Of a stretch of 64,000 nt of DNA, positions 43,759 to 58,209 are shown piece by piece. Positions within the stretch are counted from its first letter, which is position 1; each line of letters opens with the position of its first letter. The translations under genes were made by a program, and so were the position numbers. Where the stretch lies: contig WNKI01000001.1 in assembly GCA_015350385.1 (NCBI GenBank), positions 11,037,302 through 11,101,301 of the forward strand. The letters are read 5' to 3'. The notes beneath the pieces were generated by a model. The model did no database searches and was not told the DNA's origin. It was given only the letters and a program-made list of their open reading frames with translations. The DNA comes from Aculops lycopersici (taxonomy: Eukaryota; Arthropoda; Arachnida; Trombidiformes; Eriophyidae).

Positions 43759-46700
43759 CTTGATTTAGAATTAGGTTGCTACCTCTTTAGGTGTGCCGAA
43801 TGAGGAGTATAAATGAGATTTGGTCGATGTATAGCTTTCTCTAAATATATATTCTACAATTATTATCTTGTTGCCTTCTTGGTCAAAAATCTTCTTATTC
43901 TTCTAATTCTTAAATTCTCAATAAGAATGAAACTATGGAAATGTAATTTGTTTCTCATCGGCAACCGCGACGACGACGACGACGACGACAGTGATGATAA
44001 TGGAGAAAATGCCAGTGTCATGTCATTGGGTCAAGTTCCAAGTGTTCGGTGGTTGCACTTGTCAATTTTGTGCAAAACACCTGCTGTCGATGGCACTCTT
44101 ATAATTAACTGACGGTCGATATTTTCCCAATAATTAAAGTTGTCTTCTACTAGAAGATTATTTTAATTGATTAGTGCTAAGCATCTCCAATTAAGTAGAG
44201 TATTTGAGTATTAATCTAGTTTTATGCACGTGACACCTGCAAAACCTTGATGTTGCACTTAAAAAATGTTCTTTTGCAATCTTCTCCCACTTCTCTATCC
44301 TCCTGTACCGTTGCAAAAAATCTTGAGGCCTGTGGCAGGTATTTTGCTCTTGGTGAATAACTTCCTCTTGATGATCAGCGTTGCAAATGATGATCTAAAT
44401 AATGAGCTTGTTGAGTATGATTAACTTGCCTTAGTGATTCCCCTTAGCGAATGGAGCTTTTGCTTAGCTTTCAGAGCATTAATTTTGTAAATATAAATGC
44501 TAGGTAGCTGTGTGCTAATTGTAACTCCAAAAGTTGGTTAAATATTAGAAATTATATTGTCTAGCAGTAATAATAATAATATTGGTTGCTGGTAATAATA
44601 ATAATAATAATAATAATAAATGGCAACCTACAGTAGTTACTAGTTAGTGTCCCCACGGCAAATATACTAGGGAGCTAACTGTATCGATGAGATGAGATGA
44701 GTTCGATAAGAAGAGTTTGTTATGCTGTTTTGTTGCTGTGGTTGCGTTACAGAATAGAATCACACAAACCAACACACATACACAGAAACTGACTTGCAGA
44801 TTGGAAACGTCGGGCGCTACACTAATGCTGTAAAAGTTGGTTGCCGCGCGGGGGTAAGGGAAATTGACATGTAAAATAACGCAAATACAATCGCTAATGC
44901 AAAACGGCGAGTGTGCCACTCGCTTACTCGCACAAAAACCTACAGTCAGCGGCAATGGAATCGAGCGGCTCAATCATAAAGCGAGAGAAACAGAGAGAGG
45001 GGCAAGTAAACTTCATCAGCTACTGCTTGCTTGTGGGCGACGACGGCGCTCAGATTTTGCCTTCGCTTCTCTGTGTGTTGTACTTTTAGGGGCTAGCGGT
45101 AAGCCGAAAACTGTGTGAGCGGCGCACAGGCAAAGCGAATGGACACTAAACGTTGGAGTGGCCACAATACGTTGGCCAGCGCAAAACAGTGAGTCGATTC
45201 CGCTGCTGCTCCCAGCGAGCGGACCGTTCTTTTGGCCACTGCGTCAGGAATTGGTGCGCGAAATGCAAGGTGGCAATCGCCATTGGGCTAGCACAGCTTC
45301 AGCGACCGCGCATTTCGCGGTGCCTGCCGCTTTCAAGAGAGGGGGGCGCAGCCGGTGGCTGCCATGGTGGGCGAGGACGAGCGATTCAGCAGTGCGATGC
45401 CGACGCAACGCAGGGTGACTCACCGGCCGCCTTCCAGATAAAAATCTTGTAATCTGCAGATTGCATCATCGGCCGCCACCAATGCCACCAGTGAGCAGGC
45501 AGGCAGGCCAACGGTTGCCTTTTGCTTTTGCTTCTCCATCTATTGGCGCCGCCGCCGCCGCCGACTTGAGCAAATGGCAGAGAGGCGCGTGGCTCGTGTC
45601 GTCGCCATCGTGTCCCTTCTTTTGGATGGCAATTGCTATTGCAATCCAAACTGCCAAATTGCAAACTTTCAGCAGATTCGTCGCAGTGTGGCGGCCGGTG
45701 GTCGCGGTGGTTGCGCAACCACCAGCGCGCTCTGCCACTTAACTGACTCTCCCCTCTCCTTCTCCTTCTCCTTCTCCTTCTCCTTTAAGAATTGGCGAGA
45801 GTTTGCGCCTCGAGAGAAAACCACCGGCGACACGACCAACGCGAGCAAATTGCTGGATGCAGTCGGCGGTGATGGTTGTTCTTAATTTTAAGGGGTAGTG
45901 GTTGCACTTCCTGCCTCTGGAATCAAACCAGCGGTGGCAGGAATAGTGGCGATAGATAGAAACACTGCCAAGTTCTCGGTAGACGAGGGAGCTTATGTAA
46001 TAATCATTCAACCCTGAATCTTCAATGGCCCATTCAGAGTGTCGAGTTTCCACCGACAACAAGGACGACGACGACTGGCACCATCAGTGACGCTAACTTA
46101 AGCTCATTGCGCAACTTCAACCACCAGCTCGACCGAGGCGAGAGCGACGAAACTCGCCACACTCGTCGGCGCCACTTCCGGCCCTCGACGATCCTCCCAC
46201 TTTCAGGGATCTTGTTGTTGCGGAATACAACAGCCTGTTTCATGCACCGCCGCGAGAGAGTTCTCATGTGCGTAAATGGATTCGAATGACTATCGGGGGG
46301 AAATTAAGCGGCTAGTCGCCAGTTGAGTGTCCAATCGCTCATCACATTGCGAAGAGCTGGAGAAGAAGAGGAGGAGGAGGAGGAGAGTTGCCGGAATTTG
46401 GAGCTCACGCAAATAAATCAATGAATTATCATCGCTAGTCGTCATCTGCCGCTCGGTGGTTGGCGGTCGGCGGTTGGCTGCAACAGCATATGAATGCACA
46501 GAGAGCGCAGTAAGCTTTCGTCTCGCGCGCTTCATTTCCGCTCGTGTCCACTAAAATCCTCTCGGCGCTCAGATTGGCTATCCCATTTCGCCGGTCAAAC
46601 GTCATTTGGAATGGAGCGTTTTGCCAGTTGCGGCAAATTCTATCACCAACTTGCCAAGTGGCAAGAAGTTGGCCCCAAGTTAAGATGCGAGCTTCGGCCG

Positions 46701-48637
46701 AGCGGCCCCCTCTTCGTGTAACCTTCACCTTTGCAACTTGCGAGCAACAACCAAACAGAGCCAATTGTTTTCCCTCTCAACTTTCAGGCCCGACAATCGA
46801 TCCAATCCAATGGGCCGATTGATGAGATGATTCCAGCGAATCATCTCTGTGCCGCCATCGAGTTTCGACTTTTATCGCTGGAATCCAATGGGCAAATTTG
46901 GGGCCTAAATGGGCACTCAGTGTCAGAGGGAGAGTTGCTTGTGTCTTCTGGTTGTTCATTTACCATGAGCGCAGTTTAAGTGGAGGCGCGTTGCTTCAGT
47001 CGTTTTGGTTAAATTGTCTTGTCAAAACAAAGGGCCGGCCGCAACAAGCAGTTGGTCCGCTTGATTTGTGGACATTTCCACGGGACTCGATGTTGTAGTT
47101 TTCACAAAGCAAATAGGAATTTTAACTCAAGCCAATGGACTTGAGAAATGAGGCAAGGTTGGTGGAGCGGATCCATTTATTGTCCAGTTGGCGATGCCGC
47201 CGGGCCGGCAGCTGAAGTGATTCTTCAAGTGATCCGATATCATCAACTGACTACACGGACATTTGCAACAGAAGTCTGCTCGACTCCTATTCCTTGTGCG
47301 CTTCAGATCAAATCTTGTCCTCGATCTGTTTACCTGAGCGATTTTTCTTACCTCTGCTACGGCGGCGGCGATGGGAAGGAAGTAATCCAAGTGGAGAGCA
47401 CAGAGAAGGAGACCACAAAAATCGCTCATAATGTCGCCGGCCCTCGCTTGTCAGGTGGCCGGGCAAAAGCTTATACAAAAACTACCACTAACACACCAAA
47501 GTCTCGTGTATCGACAGAACGACAAACGGTTCAGGTTGGCCGACAAAATTTATTGGCCAGCCATTTATGACAACTCGGCGAAAGTTTCCTCTCTTCCTCC
47601 GGCCTAAGTTGTCGTGAATTTCAGCAAACTTCTCGAACTCTCACCGCCGACTAGCAGTGACCATGAGCCGCTTAGGTCAGCGGGCGAGTGGCTCTCTTTT
47701 CTCACACCAACCCACGAGCATGAATACTATTGGAAAGTGAGCAACGATACTGCAGCAGCATTAGAGTAAATTCTGGGCAAAGCGAGTGAAAGTGAAGTAA
47801 ACGTTTTGCCTGCACGACGATGGTAAAGTTCAAACGGAGAACCCACGACAACGACAACAACAACAACAGCAACAACAACAACGATGATGATGGCGACGTT
47901 TAGTTTGATTTAGTCTGCTCTCAGTTCCAGCTATGGAGCTGAGCTCAAGTGTGGCAGAGGCAGAAGCAAAAGCAAGGGCATGGGCCATTGCAAGAGCAAC
48001 AACTGAGCCAACGGAACGAATCTTCATTATGGCCCATAATTTATTGTATTCAATACAAATGGCAAACACACTTTCCAATTTGCCGGCCACGACAACCGCC
48101 GCCAACGTCAACGTTAACTTTGCTCGGATATTACAGTTTACACGAAACCAACAAGTCGACGACGACAGACTGGTCGCTGGATTGCGTATTTGGACGCATC
48201 TCGTCTTGGCGCGATTCGGGTCAGTCTCACTTGAAGTCTGCTGACTTGTGCATTAGCAAGCTCGGCTCAGGCGAGATAAACTGAATGGAATGGAGTATAT
48301 GGCGCGACTCTAATGTGGCTCCCTGGCTATGAACTTGAATGGCATTACCAAAGGATAGTACCATTCGATTGTGTCATTGCCAGTTAGTTTTGGACTCAAA
48401 AATCAAACTGCCTGGCGAGTTGCGTCATCCTCGTTTCTCCATGCGATCGTCGCTGTCGGCTGAAAATTGAAGCATGAGAGTCAATGACAACAACAACAAC
48501 AACAGCAATAGCAACAGAGACACCAGCAACAACTAGTTTGACTTGCGGCAAGAGAGTAAATTTGTGCAAAACAAATGGAGAAACAAACCAGATGACAACT
48601 TGAACCTCATGATAATATTAATCGTAACTCCGACTCC

Positions 48638-48712
48638 AACTTCAACTTCAACTTCAACTTCAACTTCAACTTCAACTTCAACTTCAACTTCAACTTCAAC
48701 TTCAACTTCAAC
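48638..48712. repeat. (AACTTC)n hexanucleotide repeat
   Basis: About twelve uninterrupted units; frames through it give Thr-Ser or Glu-Val runs and are not genes. Confidence 0.95.
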
Positions 48713-51700
48713 AAAACCAACGTGGACACTTTTGCGAGTCCAACTAAAAATCGACTCCGACTCTAATGGTTCCAAGTTGCATAACTCACACGCGCGCAAC
48801 TTGCTGGAATTGGGCCACAGAAACAAGTGAGCAGCAGACGCTTCCGGTTTAAGTGGCGGCCAGATTCATGAGTCGGATCTCAACTTTGAGTTTATGGGTT
48901 TCGCTCGCTCGCTTGGCAACTCTGACTGTTGGCGGCAGTTTACCAAGCAAACTTTCGTTAGCCTCAAGCTGGCGGAGAGTAAGTGAGTTAGCTGGTCGGC
49001 AAGCCAACAAACCAAGTGGCCAACAAAAGTCTAGTCTCGCTCGTCACACATTGTTAATTGTTCATCTATCTAGATTTGCGCGCCAGTTGGTCCCCCTGCT
49101 GCTACTTTACTGTCGTTGCGCTTTCAATTATCTGGCCAGTCGGTCGGTCGGTCGGTGGGTCTCTCGGTCTTTCGGTTGGCCCTTCAGTTTGGCCGAAAAG
49201 TTGCGCAAACTTCGGTGCAACTTGGCGCGTCGAAAGCGGCGGCATCCGTAACGAAGACGACCAAGTTGTGCGCATTAAGCGGTCGGCAGGCGAGAGCAGC
49301 ACCCCAAAGCCCAAGTCGGAGCTGTGGCTGGAGGAAGTGGAAGTGGAAAAGGAAAGAAGCGACAAGCTAGCGGATAAAGTGGCAGCTGGACAGTTGGAAA
49401 AAGTTTGCTGTGTGATGGATTTTTGCGCAACCTTCCTCGCGTCCCACCGGCGAAATAAGACAAGTTTAGTTGCTTGGCTTTCGGGGGAAAACTTCCAGTC
49501 GGGAGCCAGAAATTTAGCGAGACTTTCCGGCTCCACAATTAGCGGTTGTTGTCGCCACTGTGGTGCCAGCAGAACGACGCTGACTGTGCGCCACAACTGA
49601 TATCATTCGGACGAACGATAATGACTCTCCCAAACTCAAAGAACGCGATATGAGAAACCTGCGAGTCCCACTAAAACTAAAAGTAGTTGGCGGCGGCGGC
49701 AGCAACAGCAACCAAACAGAACTTGGAAGCCCAAAGTTCATTTGTCGCGCGCCACTTGACTCGAATGGAATGCGACATTCGCCTTTTCGGCGGATAGCAG
49801 CCAAGTTTCTACTCAAACTCGACACGTGAGGCAGCCAACAGATAGGGAGAGTCGCCAGAAGAGGAGAGACTCGACACTGATGCGAGTCAAGCAAAAAGTG
49901 TGATAGATAAAAGGGGAGACATTAGCCGCTTGGTGGTCGCAACTCGCGAGTTGCAAAGTCAAACGTGCGATTATGTTTGCGCGCCCAAGTGGCTCGAGCT
50001 CTTGCAAGCTGGAAGTCGCAACTCGCATCCAGTTTCCTGGTAACACTTGCGGCGAGTGACTTGCCAACTCGCGACAGCAACAGCAACCGGCTAACTGCAC
50101 AAGCGACACTAGCGCCACCTACACGTTTGCTCTCTTGACTGGAAAGCTTGAATCAGATGCCTACACCAACGGAGCCTACATTTGCGAACCAGAGGGATGT
50201 AGTTAATTTGGAGCTGACAGGTGTCAACTTGTCGCCACAACTAACGCACGTTGCGCGCTTCCCCCGTCTACCTGTCGGGTGGTTGCATTTCACTCAACTC
50301 ACTGTGGCTAGTCGTCGTCGTCGTCGTCGTCGTTTTCGGCGTCATCGAGCTCTAGGCGGCCAATTACTTGGTATGTCACTTTGTCATCCACTAGCAAAGC
50401 GCTAGCTGGCAGGTTGGTCTGACTTTATATAAAAGCAACTAAATGTGGAGGAGTTTTTATTTGCTCTACATTTGCTAGCGACTTGTTATCATTTCAGGTT
50501 TTACGCTAGCTACCTGCTGACCGAACCGCGCACAAAACTTGCTCTCTCTCTCTCTCTCCCCAACTCGAAGCAATTTGACATTTGAGTTATTGTGTTCAAT
50601 TCCGACGATAGTAGTAGTTTGTCGCAAAAGATAGTGGAGTTGTCACCAACTTGACGACAATTTCTCTCTTTAGGCCACTCTCTGCCTTTAGGAAATGGGA
50701 AACCACAGAGGGTGAGTAAAAGTCGCGCTCCACTCGGCCGCTAGAACTATCACCAATCAAATCGGATCAGGCGAATCGATCAAGCGAAAAGTGGTCGTCT
50801 TTGTTTCTATCTTAATCTTGGTCTTCGACGCCATGTTAGTGCCGAGTTTTGGCCTCGAGTCACAGGGAACTCTGTTAGGTGGAGGTGCAATAGAGAGAGA
50901 CAGAAAGTTTGCGTTAAATCCTCCAGCGGGCAAATCTACAGGAGCCACCTGATCAGCGGTAGTTACCTGGCAGCACTCTCTCTCTTCCTTCTTGACCCAA
51001 GTCTCGGTAGACTGCGCAGCGTCGAGTTACTCACTCCACTTTCTCCCCATCGAGTCGCCAAATTGCAAGCGACGCCGATCTTTGTATGGGTGTGATTGCG
51101 TAACCAACTCGCCAAGCCCAACCCGCCGATTCAGGTAAATCAAGCCGACAATCAATGGGACTATAGAGATAGAGGAGCGAGAATTAGAGAGTCGAGGAGG
51201 GAAAATTCACTTTGCTCCATCAATTTGCTCGAGTTCTCGTTTTAGCATTTAGTTTCAGCTTGTGGCTAGTTGTTATTCATTCGATTTGTTGGTTTGTAGT
51301 GGAAACTGCAAAGCAGACGAGTGAATCTGGAGCCACCGACTGAGCGAGTCGAGTTACCTGTACGCCGCCTCCGCCGCCACCATCTCCACCAATTCACCTG
51401 GCGGGCCACCATTTCCGCTCCAGATTTCCCAACTCCATCAGCAGTCGGCAAGAGTTTTCGTCGGTGGCCAGCATAATGGAATCAGCGCGTTTCGCTAATG
51501 CGCCAACCGGAAGCGCGTCCAGTTGCCCGGTTGGTCTCGCTGCTGTTAGCCGAGCGACTAGCAAGCTCAGTGGACTGGACTGGACTGACGTTGTGTTATT
51601 GGTGGCGACGGAAGTGAGCCGAAGAGGAGACGGCGGGAACTCGCTGAATAGCGGCGCCAAATGAACCCACCGGCTGATTGGTCGAGACTTGGAAAACTTT

Positions 51701-54700
51701 CTCCCGTCTCCTTTAAACATTGTTGTCCTATTCGGTTCAGATCAACCCAGCTCAGCTCAATGGAAGCCGTACGTAACTTTTACGTAACTCACATTTAAGC
51801 TCAAAGGCACACAGACAAACACAGCAAGCGAGCGAGTGAGCGGCAAACTTAAGGCAGAACTGAACCACTGGGCGCGAGTGAGATTCGAGTCAATTTTAAA
51901 AAAGAACCAACTTGGCGAGCGTCGTTGCCAAGTTGCCGGCAAGTCGGCAAACAAATCGATGGAAGCTCAATTGATTGCAAAGAAGCAGGAGCAGCGTCCA
52001 ACAAACGAAATGTTGTTGCTCACTACATTCACGATTCCAAGTCGATTATTTGTAATATTTATCTCTCTCTCTCTCTCATATTGTAACTTAGATGAGAAAA
52101 CCTCCCCTCGCTTCTGCTGCTCAACTCACCCACTTTTTTGGCCACACTCGCAATTGCAGCGCCCCCATGAGCTGAAATTGCGCAAAGTTTACCTCTCGTG
52201 TCTTGAGTCATCTAGATTCTTGGAGATTCCTTGCAATTTGAACTCTCGTTCGATGCTCAAATCACTCGTCTCTGAAAACTATCAGGTTGGACAAAATAAA
52301 GAGCAACTCTTTCTACCCAAGTGGCGACTCCTATGGGCAACCGATGATTTATAAACCTCTCCTATTTGTGCGGCTAAGTGAAAGAGCAAGTGACCAAGTC
52401 CAACTTATCGAAATCGAACACAAACGTCCAAAGAGTCGCAAGTCTAAATAACAATAATAATGATTTAAGTTTGAGTTTCCTCCAGTCGGGTTTCAGGTTA
52501 GCAATTAAGCGAGCGAGCGAGCAACACAAATAAGAGTCACAGGAACAACGACAAGCTAGCGGAACGGGAACAGAAACAGCTGATAAATCAGTCGATCTGG
52601 TGCTAGGTAAACCTCTTCTCTCAAATCAAAACGAGAACTCAAGTCAAAGTCACCATCTCGCCCGCAAAGAGAGAAGGCAACAACTTGCTGCGGCCGAGTC
52701 GTCGATGGGATGACGTTGTCGTCGGTTGCTGTGAGACAGGAACAACAACAACAACAACAACAACAACAACGCCGATCGAGTGGGCGGTGAGTTTGATCGC
52801 GCGTTGAGTTTACCTTTGCGCTAACACAGCGGAACTTCCACCTGCTGCTGCTACTACCTGTGATGAAACTCGATGCGCACTTAAATGCCAGCCGTTCGCA
52901 TTTAGTCCAACGGGGAGGGGGTGGTCAAATTATTGCCTTGCAGGTAAACTTACAACACTAACTCATTGTGTAGCGAGTAGTTTAACATCGAGGGCCGGAA
53001 GTTTGCAGCTGCATCTCGAGCGCCGACTAAGTTTCATGAACAATCTGCGTGTTGAGTTGCATCATCATTGCCAACATTGTTGTTGCCACTTGTGCCGTCG
53101 CCACCACCACTTCTACTGCGGCTCTTGCTGCTATTACCGTCGACTCGGCGACCGCATTGTTGTTAGCTGAACTACAATTGTCGCCTATTGCCTCTGAAAA
53201 CAACTGGAACGACCGAGATCGTTCTTATGAAACGACAGTGTTGACTCGTGGGCGCCCTCCGGTCCACCATCATTGGCCCGCTTGGGCGTCCCATTTAATG
53301 CAAATCAAACGAAAAAACTAGATAAGAGCAGAGCTACAGCTCGTCGAAACTTCCGCTTCTCGTATTTTCCTTTGTTTCAATCCGGCCTCTTGTCTGATAT
53401 TTGGAAAAATTCCCAATCTCCATCATTGTAGTTTGCTGCTCTCATTGCTTCACCTCACACCCAGTTGGTCCAGTTGCCATCGACGCGCAATAAAAGCGAA
53501 AGTTACCTGCTCACTTACTCGCTCACACAATGGACACCGACGATTAATCAATGGCCAGGCTGCTCGCCAGGTGACCGGCTCTTGCGCGTGGGTGTCTTTA
53601 GCGTTTCTTTACTCAAAGCCATCCAAACGTTGCGAGAGTTTGTTGTGTCCAGATTTCTGACAGCCAAAGTCTCTTGCTGTTTGCGAGACTCTATCACCCT
53701 GAAAACTACAGCAACCGCAGCCTACATTTTGCCGCTGATATCTGATACTCGACGATCGAGAATCAGTTTTATCTCTTGGCTTCGATGCTCTGAGCGCAAA
53801 AATCTCATCGTCGGCCGGAAGTGACGCCAGCCTTATCGCCGCCAGGCAAACCAAACTCAACGGAATAGCAACAAAGCGAGAGGGAAACACGAGCAGCAAC
53901 GCGCTGGTTGAAATCCGGCTCAAGCTAAGGGATCAAATTATTCTGGTCACTCATCTCGAAGTTGAGTTTGGAGTTGGATAGTAAGTCTTGAGAAGGAACG
54001 ATGACGACGACGACGAAGACTTCGACTGCAAAGAAGATGAGCCAACCATTTGTCATTGTCGTCCCTTCCATTAGCCAAGCGGCCAGTTGAGCTGACTCAT
54101 CCACGATGGCCAATAGTTCACCTGTGTGGCAGACAGTTAGAATCCGCCAACAGTTCTCCTGATAGCCCAGATCTGAGTGTGAGATAAGTCACTTGATCTC
54201 TCGGCTCTTTGTTGACAGTTAAGTAAGTAAAAGTCTTTAGTCCAGTGCAAGTCTTTGGTCGTGACCATTGGAATCGGCGCCTTCGTTTGGCAAGCAGGTA
54301 AATCATCAGCTAACTAGCTAGTTATCTAGTAAGTCGGTGGTCAAACGAGATGAGCATGCAAATAAAAAAATTTTGCTTTCGTTTGAGAAATGAGAACCAA
54401 GTGACTCTCATAAACAATGTCAAGTCATCGTCCTGGCAACCAGCTAAATATTAGTTTACTCACTACTCTAATCGGCGTCAACAACTTGCGTCAACAACAC
54501 CCACTTACCTGAGCATTATGATGGTGGAACAAGAGAAGCTATCGTCGAGAGATGACAAGTATAGCGCCACCTAATCCTAATTAACTTCAGATGACCAAAC
54601 AAGTGGTTATATTTCTGGTTTAGTTTCAATGAGCTCACATCTATATAAGTGGCGGTGGCGCAGGTAGTGGTGGCGGCCTTAGGCTCTCGACAAGATTATT

Positions 54701-57700
54701 TTGTCCTGTCCTGTCGACACTTCAAGTTAGCCTTTTGATTTGAGATCTCATCTGTGATATTGCTGAGCAATCGCATCAATCAACTTTATCCACTGTTGAC
54801 CCTCTAACTTTATCATCCTTTTCGCCGCGTTTAGAAGTCAGATAAACACTGACCAGAGTGCTAGTGTCTAATTGGCCGCTGCATTTGCTCGTATGCATTA
54901 GCGATCAATGAATGAGAAAGAGAGAGGGAGAGAGATGCAACTAACGTTATGTCTCTCTGGCTGTTCATTTGTGAGTGTCGGCTAATGATAATAAGCGCAG
55001 AGTAATCAGTGATGCGATGACCATAAGAGAGCAACTAACACTCGGCAAGCCATTTGATAATATAAGAGTGGCACAGTCCCCAGCCCACCTGTCCGCCTGC
55101 TGACGAAGCGCGCGAAGCTACTTAGTATGGCGTCCGCAGCTCACCTGTCTAATAAGCACTCCTCTTAGCTAATGCTGGAGATTAGTTATGCCAGTCGCAG
55201 CCAGTGTAGCTTTAAAGACACTGACGTTAAGATAGAAAGTCACATTCCAAGGCCAAAATTAGCTGACGATGGATAGTTGGTCAAGAGAGTTGATGGAATA
55301 GGAATTGGAATTAAAGTTGGTAGTGTCATACTTCAATAGGCAACAGCACAATAACTCTGGATTGCGTGATGCGAATGCCACTAGCTATTTGGAGTGTGTA
55401 TATTTTCAAAATGCCGTTCTGTTGTCTGATTAGTTGATCTTTGCTAGCTGGCCGATGAGAATGATACCTCAGCAAGTGAGCAAAGGACTTTTCAATTTTA
55501 GTTTCAACTTCGATTCGTTTCGCTGCAACTCACGGCCAGTCAGTCGGTACCTCACTAAACTTTGACTTACGATTAGATGATTCATGACTCATTGAAGTCG
55601 CGTAGTGTGAGCTTAATTAGCATTGAAAGTAGGCACAGGTAGACATACTGAGTTCAGGTAAAGGCAACTCAGGGCAGAAGCAGCGGCGGTTACGGAGGCA
55701 TCGATTGCAAACTCAGAGGCTAGCGGCGCAGTCCAGCTGCTGGAAGAGGCTAACTTGCTGCTGTGGTTTTGATGGTGGCAAGCAATCGTGCAAAATCAGC
55801 AAATTAGCTTGCCAAATGTTTGGCCATAAAACAACAAGAACTACAACCGCCACTACTACAGCTTCCACCATACATCAACAATCGAGGAAGCGCTCCTCTG
55901 TCTGTCTCGTGTGGTTATGCAACCGCAGGTGAGCGATGAAATGTCGACATCACACAGGTGAGCTGGCGTCAAATTAGTCATATACAATCTAACATCTCGC
56001 TTGTGTCACTACTAAATCCTGAGTAGTGAGCACAATTTGATATTTGCAACATTATCAAAAATAACAACAACAGCAATAACCGAGCGGTGATTAAATTTTA
56101 CGCGCTCTCCGATGACCAACTGGTCGTTTTGGTTTCATTCTCAGTTCAAACGGCGGCAGTGGCAGTCAACTAACGACTAAAAACTGACCGGCTTGTAGTG
56201 GCAACTTGTCCGCCGTTTTAGTCTAGCCACTTGCAAGCAAATGAGCCGGCCAAACATGGCGAGACATCATGACTGTTTGACTGGCCGGGCAGAAAAAGGA
56301 CAAGCCGCAGGAGAAGTTGCGCAATTGGCAGCAACTACCGAGAATTCCAAGTCCTAGCTTCGAGCTTCGAACTACCACCAGAAGTGCAGTCTAGTCCATT
56401 CCACTGTGAGCTACAAGCTCCATCTAACTCCAGTTCTTGGCGGCGGTATTATGATTATTGCTATTATTATTGCTTATCCGTTCGCATAAATGAACACACA
56501 ATCGCAACTATCTGATGATGCGCAATCAAGTTCTTCGTCTTCGTCGCGGCTGTCGTAGGCCTGGAGTTGATGGTTGGCTTCTGGAATGCTCACTTGGCAA
56601 CTCGAACTAAATTTCGAGACAAGAGCTGAAGCAGCAAACTGACTCACTAGGATTGCCTGAGACAACTCTAGTAAAGTTTGGATTTTTCCCCGCTTTTCTA
56701 CTACCACTACTCTCTCTCTCTCCCCCGTTATAACTCCGCCAGTTGGCTTTCAAAATGCAAAGATGGATAGAGTTAAGATAGACTTTGGGTTAGTTGTCTT
56801 TTGGAGGCAAATGAGGGGACAACTAAGACCGTGGGGCGAGGAGTTCTGTAACTCAAAGTCCGAGAGACCGACAATTTCATATGAATGACTAATTTCACAC
56901 TAGACTTCACGCAAGAACTTTGTCTTGAGTCTCTCATTCTCCTCCTCCTCCTAAAACTCCTCGCATAGTGGTTGTGCCAAACTCTAACGCTGTCAGTGGG
57001 GAGAAGATAGGGAGCAGATAGAATAGAGTGGTACAAGGAAGAGCAAGTAGAAGACTTCATGAATATTTAATCAGCACATGGCCACTTGGGACCTTTGTGA
57101 GTGCTACGAGAATGTAGCGACTACTCGATTAGGAGCTATGGTCGCGCTAGTGGTTGGTTGCTAGCGCCAAATGGAGTTATGCGCCGCCGCCTCCGTTGCC
57201 GCCTCTGGTCTTAGAGACGAGCAGCAAATCGCTCGAGGCAAATTGAGTCGGCTAGTGGTCGTTGTTTAATCTACTCGAACAAGCCAAACGGAACGGTTAC
57301 ATGTTACCTCATCCACTAATCGGTGGGATCGATCGGCTCAGTTTCCGTCCATTGCAACTTGCAAGACCGAAGACTTTTTTCGGTCGGACCTAAAAAGCCG
57401 GCAGATAATATGGTAACAAGATGAAGTTGTAATTGGAGGTGGCAGAGGGAGTTGGTCTGGAAAAACTTTGATTAACTGGAGCTCACCTGGTTTGCGGCGC
57501 CATCTAGCGCGCGCCAAGCTTGCACCACTTAATCGCTTACCAAATGCCAAGCCTTAGAGCTAGCGAGCGAGAGAGTGAATTACCTTTTTTTCGCCTAACG
57601 CAAAGTGTCACTCGCTATATTTGTATTTCTCTCTCTCTGTGTGTGAGGCTGTGTCGCAAATTGACGGCTGTGTTAAATGCCACTCCTCAGCGAGTGTATT

Positions 57701-58200
57701 CTTTATGTAAAAATAAATATACTGTCACTTTATTATCAATTTGTACCTCAATATTCCATCAAGAACTGTAAAGTCTTAAATGAGTCAATATTAAAATGAC
57801 TGCCCATTGAGATTGGGGCGAAAATTGCAATCGAAGCGCATGAAAAACAGTGTAAACAGAAGCTCGTTGCACGCGTTAATTCGTGCACGAACACTCTCGC
57901 ACGAGCCGCCTCGCTGCGGGGGAGTTCAAATTTGGCGCCAAAGAAAGTCCATGAACTCGCTTAAAGTGGATGGGCTTTGCACTGGATTCGCTTACAAACG
58001 AGTACAGTTTATTGCGCAAAAAAAATCTAAAACGCAACAACAACATAATGCTAACACACATTTTCAATTGGCTTTGGTACATTGCTTATCCCATTCCCTA
58101 TTACCAATGCGTACCGTGCGTCTGTCTGTCTGACTGTGCGAGAATGTCTATGAGCGACGACGAATGGGATAGGCAAATGTGTGTTTGTTGGTGATAGATA

Positions 58201-58209
58201 GCGCCCCCT
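58201..58209 (-). promoter_or_regulatory. CTCF-like motif upstream of the ARID4-like gene
   Basis: AGGGGGCGC on the minus strand, the best consensus match in the window. Further cores occur at 57497-57505 (AGATGGCGC), 54564-54572 and 50112-50120 (AGGTGGCGC), all on the minus strand in the gene-free stretch between PlexA and the ARID4-like gene. Confidence 0.35.

Noticed and set aside
49058..49600. 180-codon plus-strand frame and 164-codon antisense partner
   Set aside because: Both strands are equally open and neither resembles a known protein.
51836..52354. 172-codon plus-strand frame
   Set aside because: No recognisable domain and no gene-like surroundings; crosses a CT repeat.
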